A stretch of DNA of 59,633 bases from an uncultured Muribaculaceae bacterium (GTDB taxonomy: Bacteria; Bacteroidota; Bacteroidia; Bacteroidales; Muribaculaceae). Below the pieces are notes generated by a model. That model did not search any database. It saw only the letters and a list, made by a program, of their open reading frames with translations, and was not told the origin of the DNA. How positions within the stretch are numbered: the first letter of the stretch is position 1; each line of letters starts with the position of its first letter. The translations under genes were made by a program, and so were the position numbers. Positions 24,503 through 33,121 of the stretch are shown piece after piece. The stretch spans positions 1-59,633 of the forward strand of contig CAJTZQ010000014.1 in assembly GCA_910583795.1 (NCBI GenBank), in the 5' to 3' direction.

Positions 24503-25801
24503 ATGAAATATAAATATATGTCGGCTGAGGAGGCTGTCAAATTGATAGAGAGCGGCGACCATGTCTATTTGCAAGGCTCCACGTCAATTCCGGAAGTTCT
24601 GGTTGAGGCGATGGCAAACCGTGGCGACGAGCTCCGCGATGTCATTGTCTATTCCGGATTTGCCGTGGCGAAAAGACAGTCTCCCCTATGCCAGCCAAAA
24701 TATAAGGATTCATTTCTGATAGATTCCTTCTTTGTCTCAAATGCATTCCGTGAATGGATAGCCCAGGGGTATGGCACGATGACTCCGAGATTTCTCGGAG
24801 AGGTGCCCGACCTTTTTCGCGACGGGACATGCCGTGTGGACGTTGCACTGATAAATTGTTCCCTTCCGAATGAAAATGGAGAGGTCAGCTTCGGGGTATC
24901 CGCAGACCTCGCCACGAGTGCTGTGGAATGTGCAGACAGGGTCATAGCCCAGATAAACCCTCATGTGCCTTTCACTCCGGGGGATGCCGTGATACATTTA
25001 TCGCAACTTGCAGCTGCCGTGGAGGTTGATGAGCCGTTGGTGGAGGTGCCTACGGCGGTTCCTACCGATGAGGAAATAAAAATCGGTAACTATATAGCCG
25101 AACTTATACCGGATGGAGCCACACTCCAGATAGGTGTGGGAGGTATACCTAATGCTGTGATCCGTGCCCTCGGCAATCATAAGCATCTCGGGCTTCACAC
25201 GGAGGCAATGACTGACGGAGTTCTCCCATTGCTTGAGAAAGGGATTATAGACAATTCCTTGAAGAAAGTGATGCCGGGGAAATCTGTGGCATCTCTGGCT
25301 TTAGGATCAAAGGGATTGTATAAATACCTGGATAAAAACGAGGATGTGGTGTTTAAAGATGTGGCATGGACAAACAACCCCTACACCATCGCTCAAAACC
25401 CTAAAGTGATGTCGATCAATTCATGCCTTGAAATAGATCTGACGGGTCAGGTATGTGCCGATTCTATCGGAAAGAAGATTTTCTCAGGGGTAGGCGGTCA
25501 GCATGATTTTGTCTATGGCAGTTCTAAAAGCGAGGGAGGGATGTCTTTCCTTGCAATGCTGTCTACCACGGCAAAGGGTGTGAACAAGATCAAGCCTGTC
25601 CTTACGGAGGGAGCGGGGGTGGTCACTACACGATTCCAGACCAATTATATTGTGACAGAATATGGAGCAGTGAATCTCAGGGGTAAAAATCTTGCCGAAC
25701 GGGCCAAACTGATGATTTCTATTGCCGCGCCTCAATTCCGCGAGGAGCTTGAGAGGGCTGCCCGTGAACGTTTCGGATATGCATTCTCCCGCATCTATTG
25801 A
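24503..25801 (+). CDS. Acetyl-CoA hydrolase/transferase family CoA-transferase
   Basis: 432 residues of class I CoA-transferase fold (4-hydroxybutyrate or acetate CoA-transferase group). It opens YMSAEEAVKLIESGDHVYLQ. The substrate-pocket loop is IGVGGIPNAVIRALGNHK near 210, the catalytic Glu is probably in HTEAMTDGVLP (about 234), and GVGGQHDFVYGSSKSEGGMS near 330 is the CoA-binding stretch, followed by VTEYGAVNLRGKNL. As the last gene of the operon it would pass CoA from aryl-acetyl-CoA to acetate, releasing indole-acetate, phenylacetate or 4-hydroxyphenylacetate and keeping the thioester energy. That role is inference from neighbours. Confidence 0.88.
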   Translation: MKYKYMSAEEAVKLIESGDHVYLQGSTSIPEVLVEAMANRGDELRDVIVYSGFAVAKRQSPLCQPKYKDSFLIDSFFVSNAFREWIAQGYGTMTPRFLGEVPDLFRDGTCRVDVALINCSLPNENGEVSFGVSADLATSAVECADRVIAQINPHVPFTPGDAVIHLSQLAAAVEVDEPLVEVPTAVPTDEEIKIGNYIAELIPDGATLQIGVGGIPNAVIRALGNHKHLGLHTEAMTDGVLPLLEKGIIDNSLKKVMPGKSVASLALGSKGLYKYLDKNEDVVFKDVAWTNNPYTIAQNPKVMSINSCLEIDLTGQVCADSIGKKIFSGVGGQHDFVYGSSKSEGGMSFLAMLSTTAKGVNKIKPVLTEGAGVVTTRFQTNYIVTEYGAVNLRGKNLAERAKLMISIAAPQFREELERAARERFGYAFSRIY

Positions 25802-25859
25802 TGCGTGCCGATAGATAAGATTGATATGTTTATTTTGTTAACACATCAATTAAGAATTG

Positions 25860-25917
25860 CACATATATGCTAAAACGAGAATGGAGCAAAATCCATTCTC
25901 GTTTTAGCATATATGTG
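25860..25917. terminator. Strong bidirectional terminator
   Basis: A perfect inverted repeat of 26 bp (25860-25885 with 25892-25917; inner arms AAAACGAGAATGGA/TCCATTCTCGTTTT) with loop GCAAAA lies between two convergent genes. The A/T tracts on both arms allow termination in both directions. Confidence 0.9.
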
Positions 25918-25925
25918 ATAAGTGA

Positions 25926-27122
25926 TCAGCGGGCGTTGTAGGCAGCGAGGGCTGCCTCGAGGGTGTCGAGAGCACCGGCGAGATAGTCCACATTGTGCAC
26001 ATATGCAAGGCGCACCTGATTCTTCCCTTCTCCGGGGGTGGTGTAGAATCCTGAGGCGGGAGCCATAAACACCGTATGACCGTTATAACTGAACTCATCG
26101 AGCACCCATTTGCAGAAATGGTCGGCATCCTCTACCGGAAGAGACGCAACCGTATAAAATGCACCCATCGGCATCGGGGAATATACTCCGGGTATCTCGT
26201 TCAGACGTTTGATAAGGAAATTACGGCGATTCAGATATTCATCGTAGACATACTTCATATAGTCTTCCGGTGTGTCGATAGATGCTTCGGCAACAATCTG
26301 ACCGAGAAGCGGAGGACTGAGGCGAGCCTGACAGAATTTCATGACATTGGCACGTAATTCCTTGTGGCGGGTGACAAGGGCGCCTATGCGGATGCCGCAT
26401 TCATTATATCGTTTCGACACGGAGTCGATGAGCACCACATTCTCCTCTATACCCGGCAATGACATCGCCGAGATGAAGGGTGTGTCGGTATAGCAGAATT
26501 CACGATAAACCTCGTCGGAGAAAAGAAACAGGTCGTGTTTCTTTACAATTTCCGCTATTTTCATCAGTTCCTCCTTGGAATAGATGTATCCGGTAGGGTT
26601 GTTGGGATTGCATATCAGGATACCTTTGGTGCGGGGCGTGATAAGAGCCTCGAAGTCTTCCACCGGGGGCAGACGGAATCCGTCGTTGATATTCGCGTTC
26701 ACGCTTTTGATCACCGCGCCGGCAGAAATAGCAAATGCCATATAGTTGGCGTATGCAGGTTCGGGAATTATTATCTCGTCGCCCGGATCGAGACATGCCA
26801 TAAAGGCGAAAAGCACAGCCTCCGACCCCCCGGATGTGATGATTATTTCATCGGGGTTTATGTCCATTCCGAAACGTGCATAATAATCCGACATCTTATA
26901 ACGAAGGGATTCAATACCTTCGGAGGGTGAATATTCAAGCACCTTACGGTCGATATGATGTAGCGCCTCTATTGCCTGCGGAGGAGTGGGGACATCAGGC
27001 TGCCCGATGTTGAGACGGTATACATGCGTGCCTCTACGTTCGGCATCGCGGGCGGCGCCAACAAGTTTGCGGATAGGCGACGAAGGCATCTCGTAGCCAC
27101 GGTGTGAAATTTCGGGTTTCAT
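25926..27122 (-). CDS. PLP-dependent aminotransferase (aspartate/aromatic type, class I)
   Basis: 398 residues of the AspC-like subgroup. RLNIGQPDVPTPP lies near 40, YSPSEGIESLR near 75, TSGGSEAVLFAF near 100, CNPNNPTGYIYSKEEL near 178, SDEVYREFCY near 205, and the PLP lysine in DSVSKRYNECGIRIGA near 238; the C-terminal APASGFYTTPG-x-NQVRLAY includes the carboxylate-binding Arg. Length is standard. It is the second aminotransferase in 5 kb and points at the ior operon across a shared terminator, so it may serve the same amino-acid pathway. The substrate is uncertain. Confidence 0.9.
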   Translation of the reverse strand: MKPEISHRGYEMPSSPIRKLVGAARDAERRGTHVYRLNIGQPDVPTPPQAIEALHHIDRKVLEYSPSEGIESLRYKMSDYYARFGMDINPDEIIITSGGSEAVLFAFMACLDPGDEIIIPEPAYANYMAFAISAGAVIKSVNANINDGFRLPPVEDFEALITPRTKGILICNPNNPTGYIYSKEELMKIAEIVKKHDLFLFSDEVYREFCYTDTPFISAMSLPGIEENVVLIDSVSKRYNECGIRIGALVTRHKELRANVMKFCQARLSPPLLGQIVAEASIDTPEDYMKYVYDEYLNRRNFLIKRLNEIPGVYSPMPMGAFYTVASLPVEDADHFCKWVLDEFSYNGHTVFMAPASGFYTTPGEGKNQVRLAYVHNVDYLAGALDTLEAALAAYNAR

Positions 27123-27297
27123 AAATTCGAAATTTGAAATGGTTGCAAAGTTACAAATTTTGTAGCATTTATATAACGCTTTATGTGGTTTAAATTTCGT
27201 TTATTGCCAATATTCCTAAAATATACATACAAATTGCACTTAAAAAGTCGACAACCTATCCGAAAATTAAGAAAAATAGTGGTGATTAAGGCGTTAC

Positions 27298-27332
27298 AGC
27301 CCATGACTGCAAATATTTTGCAGTCATGGGCT
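27298..27332. promoter_or_regulatory. 16-bp perfect hairpin in the divergent aminotransferase/recA space
   Basis: Arms AGCCCATGACTGCAAA (27298-27313) and TTTGCAGTCATGGGCT (27317-27332) have a TAT loop. Neither neighbouring gene ends here and no T-tract follows, so it is not an obvious terminator. It may be an operator or the end of a short unseen transcript. The rest of 27123-27453 is AT-rich promoter DNA. Confidence 0.6.
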
Positions 27333-27407
27333 ACGTGTTAAGAATATTTAATGCGATACGTGGTGATTTAAATGGCGAAAAATTATGACTTTAGCCATTC
27401 ATTTTAT

Positions 27408-27415
27408 TAACTTTG
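27408..27415 (+). promoter_or_regulatory. -7 promoter box of recA
   Basis: TAACTTTG, 39 nt before the recA ATG. No convincing -33 TTTG is seen at the usual distance and I see no LexA-type box. Confidence 0.6.
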
Positions 27416-27453
27416 CATAAAATAATCCAAGAAAACAAATAAAACTACGATAT

Positions 27454-28665
27454 ATGGCAAAGAAAAAAGCGGCTGCTGCACCTTCTGCGGGACGTATCAG
27501 CGATATGGACGCGAAAAAGAAGGCTCTTGAAGTGGCAATGGCACATCTTGAAAAAGATTTCGGCACCGGTACGGTGATGCGTCTTGGTGATGATGCCGTT
27601 CAGGATGTGGAGACCATCTCCACAGGTTCTATCGGTCTTGATTTCGCTCTCGGCGTGGGCGGTCTGCCGCGTGGCAGAATCACCGAGATCTATGGTGCGG
27701 AATCATCCGGTAAGACCACACTTGCAATTCATGTTATTGCAGAGGCACAACGTCAGGGGGGCATATGTGCCATCATAGATGCAGAACATGCGTTTGACCG
27801 TTTCTATGCGGAAAAACTTGGCGTGGATGTAAACAATCTATGGATAGCCCAGCCTGACAACGGTGAGCAGGCTCTCGACATAGCCGAACAGCTTATTAAT
27901 TCGGGAGCGATCGATGTCCTCGTGATCGACTCTGTGGCGGCATTGACTCCTAAAGCTGAGATAGAGGGGGAAATGGGCGACAAGAATGTGGGTCTTCATG
28001 CCCGTCTTATGAGCCAGGCAATGCGCAAGCTGACAGGTTCGATTTCCCGTACGCGCACCTGCTGTATTTTCATCAATCAGATCCGAGAGAAGATCGGTGT
28101 AATGTTCGGAAATCCCGAGACTACTACCGGTGGTAACGCCTTGAAATTCTATGCTTCCGTACGGCTTGAGATCCGTCCCTCCTCATTTATTAAAGAGGGG
28201 GAACAGGCAATCGGACGACTTGTGAAGGTTAAGGTTGTTAAAAACAAGGTTGCTCCTCCGTTTATGAAGGCTGAGTTCGAGCTTATGTTTGGCGAGGGAA
28301 TCTCAAAGGCTGGCGAGATTATTGATATGGCTGTGGAATATGGCATTGTGAAGAAAAGCGGTGCCTGGTTCTCATACAACGGCAACAAACTTGGCCAGGG
28401 CCGCGATGCTGTGAAGCGTGTGATCAAGGATAATAAAGAGCTTGCAGCCGAGCTTGAAAAGAAAATTATGGAGACTCTCAATGCAAAGCGAGAGGAGGCA
28501 CGAAACAAGACCATCAATCCTTTCCTTCCCGGAAAAGAATCAACCCGTTCTGATTCAGACTCCGATGAAGGGGCTGGAGATATGGACGATGACTTTTCTG
28601 CAGACCAGACCGGAGACAACGACGATCTATTCGGCGATGATTTTGAAGTGGATATCGAGGATTAA
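27454..28665 (+). CDS. recA: Recombinase RecA
   Basis: 403 residues; RecA is usually about 345-355. It forms ATP-dependent filaments on single-stranded DNA for strand exchange and the SOS response. Walker A GAESSGKTT is near 84, the catalytic Glu lies in IDAEHAFDRFYAEKLG near 110, Walker B LVIDSVAALTPKAE is near 155, and FINQIREKIGVMFGNPETTTGGNALK near 207-232 is loop L2. After the normal core (ending about 350, NKTINPF) comes an extra tail of about 45 residues, nearly all Asp, Glu, Ser and Gly (MDDDFSADQTGDNDDLFGDD). Acidic RecA tails modulate DNA access in other species; this one is long. Confidence 0.98.
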   Translation: MAKKKAAAAPSAGRISDMDAKKKALEVAMAHLEKDFGTGTVMRLGDDAVQDVETISTGSIGLDFALGVGGLPRGRITEIYGAESSGKTTLAIHVIAEAQRQGGICAIIDAEHAFDRFYAEKLGVDVNNLWIAQPDNGEQALDIAEQLINSGAIDVLVIDSVAALTPKAEIEGEMGDKNVGLHARLMSQAMRKLTGSISRTRTCCIFINQIREKIGVMFGNPETTTGGNALKFYASVRLEIRPSSFIKEGEQAIGRLVKVKVVKNKVAPPFMKAEFELMFGEGISKAGEIIDMAVEYGIVKKSGAWFSYNGNKLGQGRDAVKRVIKDNKELAAELEKKIMETLNAKREEARNKTINPFLPGKESTRSDSDSDEGAGDMDDDFSADQTGDNDDLFGDDFEVDIED

Positions 28666-28714
28666 TGCATAATGCATAATTGATAATTGATAATTATTCT
28701 TCGGTAATTTAAGG

Positions 28715-28747
28715 ATATTGGCAATCAGAAGATTGCCAATATTTTTT
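28715..28747 (+). terminator. recA terminator
   Basis: Perfect 12-bp stem ATATTGGCAATC/GATTGCCAATAT (28715-28726, 28731-28742), AGAA loop, and a T-tract running out of the second arm. Confidence 0.9.
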
Positions 28748-29289
28748 ATCCTTATCAATTCTGAATTGTTTTCATGGACATGGCGCTTTCTTCGGGACAT
28801 CAGTCGTGATAATGCATAGTGCATAATGCAGAATGCATAATTCAACAGACAACGGAAAACGGACAGTCCGGGCATGGAAAAGGATGGCGCTTTTTTCACA
28901 AAAACAGCATCCTCCCATAACCAAAATTCAAGTATAAATTCAGTGGAAACATATCCTTACCAAACATAAATGTATGATAAGAATGACCTCTCCTCTTTCA
29001 CAAGATAAGAGATACGGTCTCCGGAAAAGCAATTATAATCGATAGTTTCACAACTTTAATGACTTAATCGCTTCGAAGCAGTTATCAACTTGCGTATGTA
29101 GGTACTTCTGAATCTACTTGAACTTTAGATCTACAAGATTAAGGACATAAAACTGACCTAAAACTTGCAGATATGCAAATTTAGAGAAAAAAACTAATAA
29201 TTCGCAATTTATAAACGTTAAAAACACGTTCTTGAAATGTTAAAATGCTTAATTATGGCATTTTTTTGAGATAAATTAGGATAAAAATA

Positions 29290-29318
29290 AAAATCGGCTT
29301 ATGAAATAAGCCGATTTT
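29290..29318 (-). terminator. Glutaminase terminator
   Basis: Perfect 13-bp stem AAAATCGGCTTAT/ATAAGCCGATTTT (29290-29302, 29306-29318), 30 nt beyond the glutaminase stop. Confidence 0.85.
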
Positions 29319-29348
29319 ATGATGATTATTTTGTTTTATATTGAGATT

Positions 29349-30263
29349 TCAGAATATGGACTCACGGGTCTTTGTGGTGAGCAGTTCGAGTGCCTTCATG
29401 CCCATTATAGAGTTGCCTTTCTGATTTAATCTCGGAGACCAGACCACCACTGAGTATCTCATTGGATACACGGCAGCTATTCCGCCTCCTACCCCACTTT
29501 TCCCAGGCAATCCGACAAGAAAAGAAAATTCACCGGCTTCATCATAAAATCCGCATGTCTGCATTATTGCATTGATACGTTTCACTTGTGATGATGTAAG
29601 GTCCACGCCATGGTATGAGAAATGGGTTTTGTGGTCTGCGAAAGCGAGGAATGCTTTTGCAAGGTCTTTACACGACATTTCAACTGAACATAAAAGGAAA
29701 TAGAAATGAAGTACTTCTTCTATTTCTCCATTAAGATTATGGTGATATTTTAGAAGATTAGCTATCGCTGCGTTGAGATAACCTTTTTCACGTTCCGAAC
29801 GTGCCACTTCCTCATTGTAGTCGATATGTGGATTGCCGGATAATTCCCGGATAAATTCGATGAAATTTTCTTTAGGGCTCGGTAACTTCTCTAAAAGTAT
29901 GTCTGCCACAACTATAGCCCCGGCATTTATGAACGGATTGCGCGGTTTCCCATGTTCCGCTTCAAGCTGAATTAGTGAATTAAATGATGTGCCGGACGGT
30001 TCTTTGCCCACTCTTTCCCATAAATCGTCTCCCATAAGATTTAGAGCGATGGCAAGGGAGAAAACTTTCGATATACTTTGAATAGAAAACGGAACATCGG
30101 CATCGCCTTCCGAATAAATGTCTCCATGGATAGAATGGATGCATATACCGAATTGATCAGGATTTACTTTAGCAAGTGCGGGTATATAGTCAGCTTGTTT
30201 ACCCAGTCCTGCCAATGATTGCACGTCCCGACAGATAGATTCGAGTATTTCTTGATATTTCAT
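29349..30263 (-). CDS. glsA: Glutaminase A
   Basis: About 304 residues from ATG 30263 (MKYQEILESICRDVQ); the codon at 30269 is TTG and less likely. It hydrolyses L-glutamine to glutamate and ammonia using a serine beta-lactamase-like fold. The Ser-x-x-Lys motif is in FSIQSISKVFSLAIALNLM near 58, the PRNPFINAGAIV block near 108, a GEFSFLVGLPGKSGVGGGI block near 248, and the end is KALELLTTKTRESIF. Length is normal. In gut Bacteroidetes this enzyme often sits with gadB/gadC for acid tolerance; here it stands alone with its own promoter and terminator. Confidence 0.95.
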   Translation of the reverse strand: MKYQEILESICRDVQSLAGLGKQADYIPALAKVNPDQFGICIHSIHGDIYSEGDADVPFSIQSISKVFSLAIALNLMGDDLWERVGKEPSGTSFNSLIQLEAEHGKPRNPFINAGAIVVADILLEKLPSPKENFIEFIRELSGNPHIDYNEEVARSEREKGYLNAAIANLLKYHHNLNGEIEEVLHFYFLLCSVEMSCKDLAKAFLAFADHKTHFSYHGVDLTSSQVKRINAIMQTCGFYDEAGEFSFLVGLPGKSGVGGGIAAVYPMRYSVVVWSPRLNQKGNSIMGMKALELLTTKTRESIF

Positions 30264-30282
30264 GACCAATAAATTTGTGGCG

Positions 30283-30290
30283 CAAAATTA
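30283..30290 (-). promoter_or_regulatory. -7 promoter box of glsA
   Basis: TAATTTTG on the minus strand, 20 nt from the ATG. No clear -33 is seen. Confidence 0.5.
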
Positions 30291-30375
30291 ATATATACTT
30301 TTAAATTTGATGATAATTTTAAAATATTTTTTAGTTGATATAGCAGAGTGTTATTGCAAAATGATATAAATTGTA

Positions 30376-30425
30376 AATATTAAGCCAATAATCTGCACTA
30401 TAGTGCAGATTGTTGGCTTAATATT
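30376..30425. terminator. Near-perfect 50-nt palindrome
   Basis: 25-bp arms meet without a loop (left arm ...CCAATAATCTGCACTA, right arm TAGTGCAGATTGTTGG...) and differ at one position that still allows a G-U pair in RNA. It lies 44 nt beyond the stop of the 142-residue minus-strand gene and could terminate it. The absence of a spacer makes it unusual as DNA. Confidence 0.7.
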
Positions 30426-30468
30426 ATAATCGGTGTTGTCAATTTGTTTTATTGCAGCTGTATGATAG

Positions 30469-30897
30469 TTATGCTTCGGCAAGTGCTTCGAAATAGCAGT
30501 CGGCGATAGCTGTCCACTCTTCAAGAGTGCCTTGAACTGTATAACCTTTCACAGCCTCGGGATCACCGAGATCTTTTATGGCGATGTCTTCGGTTAATGT
30601 CACGACTGTGGGCGCGGCTTCCGTGTCCGGATTCCAGAAATCTTTAAATTTTATGGGAGCGCGGTCTTCTTCGATTAGATATAATACATCCTTGTAGCGG
30701 TAGACACCCATTACTTGAGCCACACGGGTTTTATCCGGCTCTTTTTTTGAGTGGCATACCACTTCCGGAAGGAAATGGAATCCGGCGGTTGCATTGTCCC
30801 ATATCACGGCACCGATGCCCCGTTCTTTCATGTCTTCAAGCATTGCTTGCTTTGCATCGGCAAAAGCAGCAGCCGATTGTTTGTTTGTGTTTTCCAT
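30469..30897 (-). CDS. Conserved-looking cytoplasmic protein, unknown function
   Basis: 142 residues with no signal or membrane segment. It has an acidic, helical N-terminus (about 1-30) and then a mixed alpha/beta body (IGAVIWDNATAGFHFLPEVV, KTRVAQVMGVYRYKDVLYLI, TVVTLTEDIAIKDLGD). Codon use and amino-acid balance are those of a real, probably well-expressed protein. I cannot name a family. It stands alone between a palindromic terminator and a divergent spacer. Confidence 0.75.
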   Translation of the reverse strand: MENTNKQSAAAFADAKQAMLEDMKERGIGAVIWDNATAGFHFLPEVVCHSKKEPDKTRVAQVMGVYRYKDVLYLIEEDRAPIKFKDFWNPDTEAAPTVVTLTEDIAIKDLGDPEAVKGYTVQGTLEEWTAIADCYFEALAEA

Positions 30898-31287
30898 AAA
30901 GCTTGATTATTTGTTACGTAACTGATTCCGGACTAAACAATAATCCGGTTATATTTATACGTTTAAACTTTCATATTGGTTCAATGAAAAGCGGCCGATT
31001 CACATCGACCGCTTTCAATACTTTTTCGAACTAACCTAACATCATGAAACGATTTTCTGATATTAAGACAAATTAGAGGTTCGTTTTGTTCACAAAAAAA
31101 TTAAATTTTTCAAAAAATTTTAATTTTAGACTGATTCTTGAATATTTCCGAATGAAGAAATCATGATATCCTGAATAATTGTTGTGTTGGCTTACGGCAA
31201 CAATAGAAGGATATAAAATGTTTATAATCAAAGTGGCACATCAGAGAGTTGCTGCTGGGAAATAAAAACCTTATTAAAATCTTAATT
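30898..31287. other. 390-bp divergent spacer with a terminator-like hairpin
   Basis: The stem AAAGCGG (30988-30994)/CCGCTTT (31009-31015), extended inward by CG pairs, is followed by CAATACTTTTTCG. A terminator-like hairpin between two divergent genes suggests a small plus-strand transcript of under 100 nt; only a weak TATACGTTTA box near 30956 could start it. Otherwise AT-rich with no gene. Confidence 0.4.
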
Positions 31288-31695
31288 ATGTCATACAAGA
31301 TTATAGAAATCGAAGGTGTTGGTGAAAGCTACGCACGTAAACTTGAAGAAGCCGGTGTTAAGACCACTGATGACCTTCTAAAGAAAGCCGCGACTCCGAA
31401 GGGTCGTGAAAAACTCGCTGAAGAAACCGGTATCAGTCCAAAGTTGATTTTGAAATGGGCTAATCATGCTGATCTGTTTCGCGTGAAAGGGGTTGCCGGG
31501 CAATTTGCTGAACTTCTTGAAGCTGCCGGGGTAGACACTGTCAAAGAATTTCGTCATCGTGTAGCTGCCAACTTGCAGCCGAAACTTGTGGAGATAAACG
31601 ACAAGAAGAATCTCTGCAATAGGGTTCCTTCAGTGTCGGAGCTTGAGAGAATGATTGAGCAGGCAAAAGAACTCGAACCTATTCTGACTTATTGA
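31288..31695 (+). CDS. DUF4332-type helix-hairpin-helix protein
   Basis: 135 residues from ATG 31288 (MSYKIIEIEGVGESYARKLE). There are two helix-hairpin-helix repeats: IEGVGESYARKLEEAGVKTTD (about 5-25) and VKGVAGQFAELLEAAGVDTV (about 68-87), each followed by a KEF/DDLL helix. This matches DUF4332, a DNA-binding-like fold of unknown function found in many bacteria. The upstream TTG at 31249 is not needed. It has no operon partner and ends before a shared terminator. Confidence 0.85.
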   Translation: MSYKIIEIEGVGESYARKLEEAGVKTTDDLLKKAATPKGREKLAEETGISPKLILKWANHADLFRVKGVAGQFAELLEAAGVDTVKEFRHRVAANLQPKLVEINDKKNLCNRVPSVSELERMIEQAKELEPILTY

Positions 31696-31793
31696 CTCTG
31701 TCTTCGCTTGCAGAAACTGGAAGATATAGTTTATAGTTTAAAGTTTATGGTTTAAAAATAAGTTGAAGCTTAAGACTTTAGACCGAATACAAT

Positions 31794-31830
31794 AAGACCT
31801 CCGGATCAGAATCCTGATATCGGAGGTCTT
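31794..31830. terminator. Bidirectional terminator between DUF4332 and phytase genes
   Basis: AAGACCTCCG (31794-31803) pairs with CGGAGGTCTT (31821-31830); inside, ATCAG/CTGAT can also pair. A TTTATGG word array (31727-31758) with a linker-like GTTTAAAAATAAGTTG lies just before it. Confidence 0.8.
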
Positions 31831-31843
31831 GTTTTATGCCATA

Positions 31844-33118
31844 TTACTTGTTATCTCGGATTGCATTGCAATATGATTGCCATTGTGTCTTCAGATATTT
31901 CCATGGAATCACTTTTCCTGTTATGCTTCCAGAACCGGTTTTATAAGGTAAAGAAATCCACTCCCCGTTCAGCCGGATAGCAACATATGTCTTACCTGTT
32001 TTGTCTTTTAATACGGAGATCAATAGGTTTGCTCCTAACGGCGACACCTTCCAATCTCTCCATATGTCTGAAATTTCATTTGCATTTCCTTCCGGAGAAT
32101 AGCAACCGGGGAGTTTCATGAGGGCGAAAAGGGGAATTACGGTTTCGGCGTGTCCGAAGCGGAGTTTCCCTACCATATTTTTATAATTTCCGTTTGCCGC
32201 AGAGTCGGTAGTGTTGATGATGTCTTGTAATAATGTCCGGGCACTCGTCGCAGGAATTGATGAAAACTTATTTGCAGATCTTTGGTAATAGTGTTTCAGA
32301 TTGCCGGCTTCCCAGCATGTGCGGTATTCAGATTCAGAGAACCATTTTTCCGGATGCCAAGCCAATTGGGCTGCGGGAAGAGATTGAACCACGCCATACA
32401 TATCGAGCGTCAGTTTCTTCATCTTTTCAATTTCCATCTCTTTTGTAAACATGGATTGAGCCGGAGCGCCGGGAACATTTTCAGCTACAAAAGAATCGTA
32501 AGCCTTTAGCCATTTGCCGTGGTCAAGATATTTGATATAGGTTGAATCAGTGGTGAAGAAACGGAGCATCGGATTAAACTGTCTCCCTTCAGAAGCTGTA
32601 ATCTCAAGATATGATGAATGACGTGCCAATTCATGACAAAGCTCATACATTGTCATCACAACGCGGGGGACGTAGGTGGCTGTCGCCACTACCCTCCCCT
32701 TTTTCAGCAACTCCGGTGCGATTGCGGTCATCTGTTTGCCGAGACGCTGTTCCTCGTATATTCCTAAGGTGTTTAATGCTCCCCACTCACCGTCAGTAAC
32801 GGAATAAATCTCTTGGAGAAGTCTGAGGAATTCCATACCCTTCTCAGACAAATAACCTTCTAATTTTGCTTTAGTCAGCTCTTTCCGGAGTGCATCCACT
32901 TTCTTTTCAGAAGATAAGAACCGGGCGCCGTGACGTGCCATATAATTTATGAATACGGGAGTCATGGTGCTGTCCCATGGCACTATGGTGTCGCATTGAG
33001 AAAAATCAAACGGCATCATGGTGCCGTTGAGTTGCGTGGGAAACGATTGCGCGTATGTAGGCAAGATGGCGAGTATCGCCATCAATAATGGGAGGCAATG
33101 TGTTCTAATTCTTTTCAT
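31844..33118 (-). CDS. Exported histidine acid phosphatase (MINPP-type phytase)
   Basis: 424 residues with a signal peptide ending ILPTYAQ (about 24). The catalytic motif MARHGARFLSSEKK near 60 supplies the nucleophile His, and FGHAETVIPLFALM near 322 supplies HAE, where the Glu is the proton donor of the MINPP group (other phytases use HD). It removes phosphates from inositol phosphates such as dietary phytate in the periplasm or in vesicles. The next gene upstream is a phosphodiesterase, so the pair may scavenge phosphate. A long hairpin lies just 4 nt before its ATG. Confidence 0.9.
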   Translation of the reverse strand: MKRIRTHCLPLLMAILAILPTYAQSFPTQLNGTMMPFDFSQCDTIVPWDSTMTPVFINYMARHGARFLSSEKKVDALRKELTKAKLEGYLSEKGMEFLRLLQEIYSVTDGEWGALNTLGIYEEQRLGKQMTAIAPELLKKGRVVATATYVPRVVMTMYELCHELARHSSYLEITASEGRQFNPMLRFFTTDSTYIKYLDHGKWLKAYDSFVAENVPGAPAQSMFTKEMEIEKMKKLTLDMYGVVQSLPAAQLAWHPEKWFSESEYRTCWEAGNLKHYYQRSANKFSSIPATSARTLLQDIINTTDSAANGNYKNMVGKLRFGHAETVIPLFALMKLPGCYSPEGNANEISDIWRDWKVSPLGANLLISVLKDKTGKTYVAIRLNGEWISLPYKTGSGSITGKVIPWKYLKTQWQSYCNAIRDNK

Positions 33119-33121
33119 AAT

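Larger units (their letters stand above)
28666..29348. other. 680-bp intergenic stretch after recA
   Basis: It contains TGCATAAT words (28668-28695 and again 28811-28843), TGATAATTGATAATT words, the recA terminator, ACAACGGAAAACGGACAG words near 28850, then AT-rich DNA and the glutaminase terminator. I see no gene. Confidence 0.6.
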
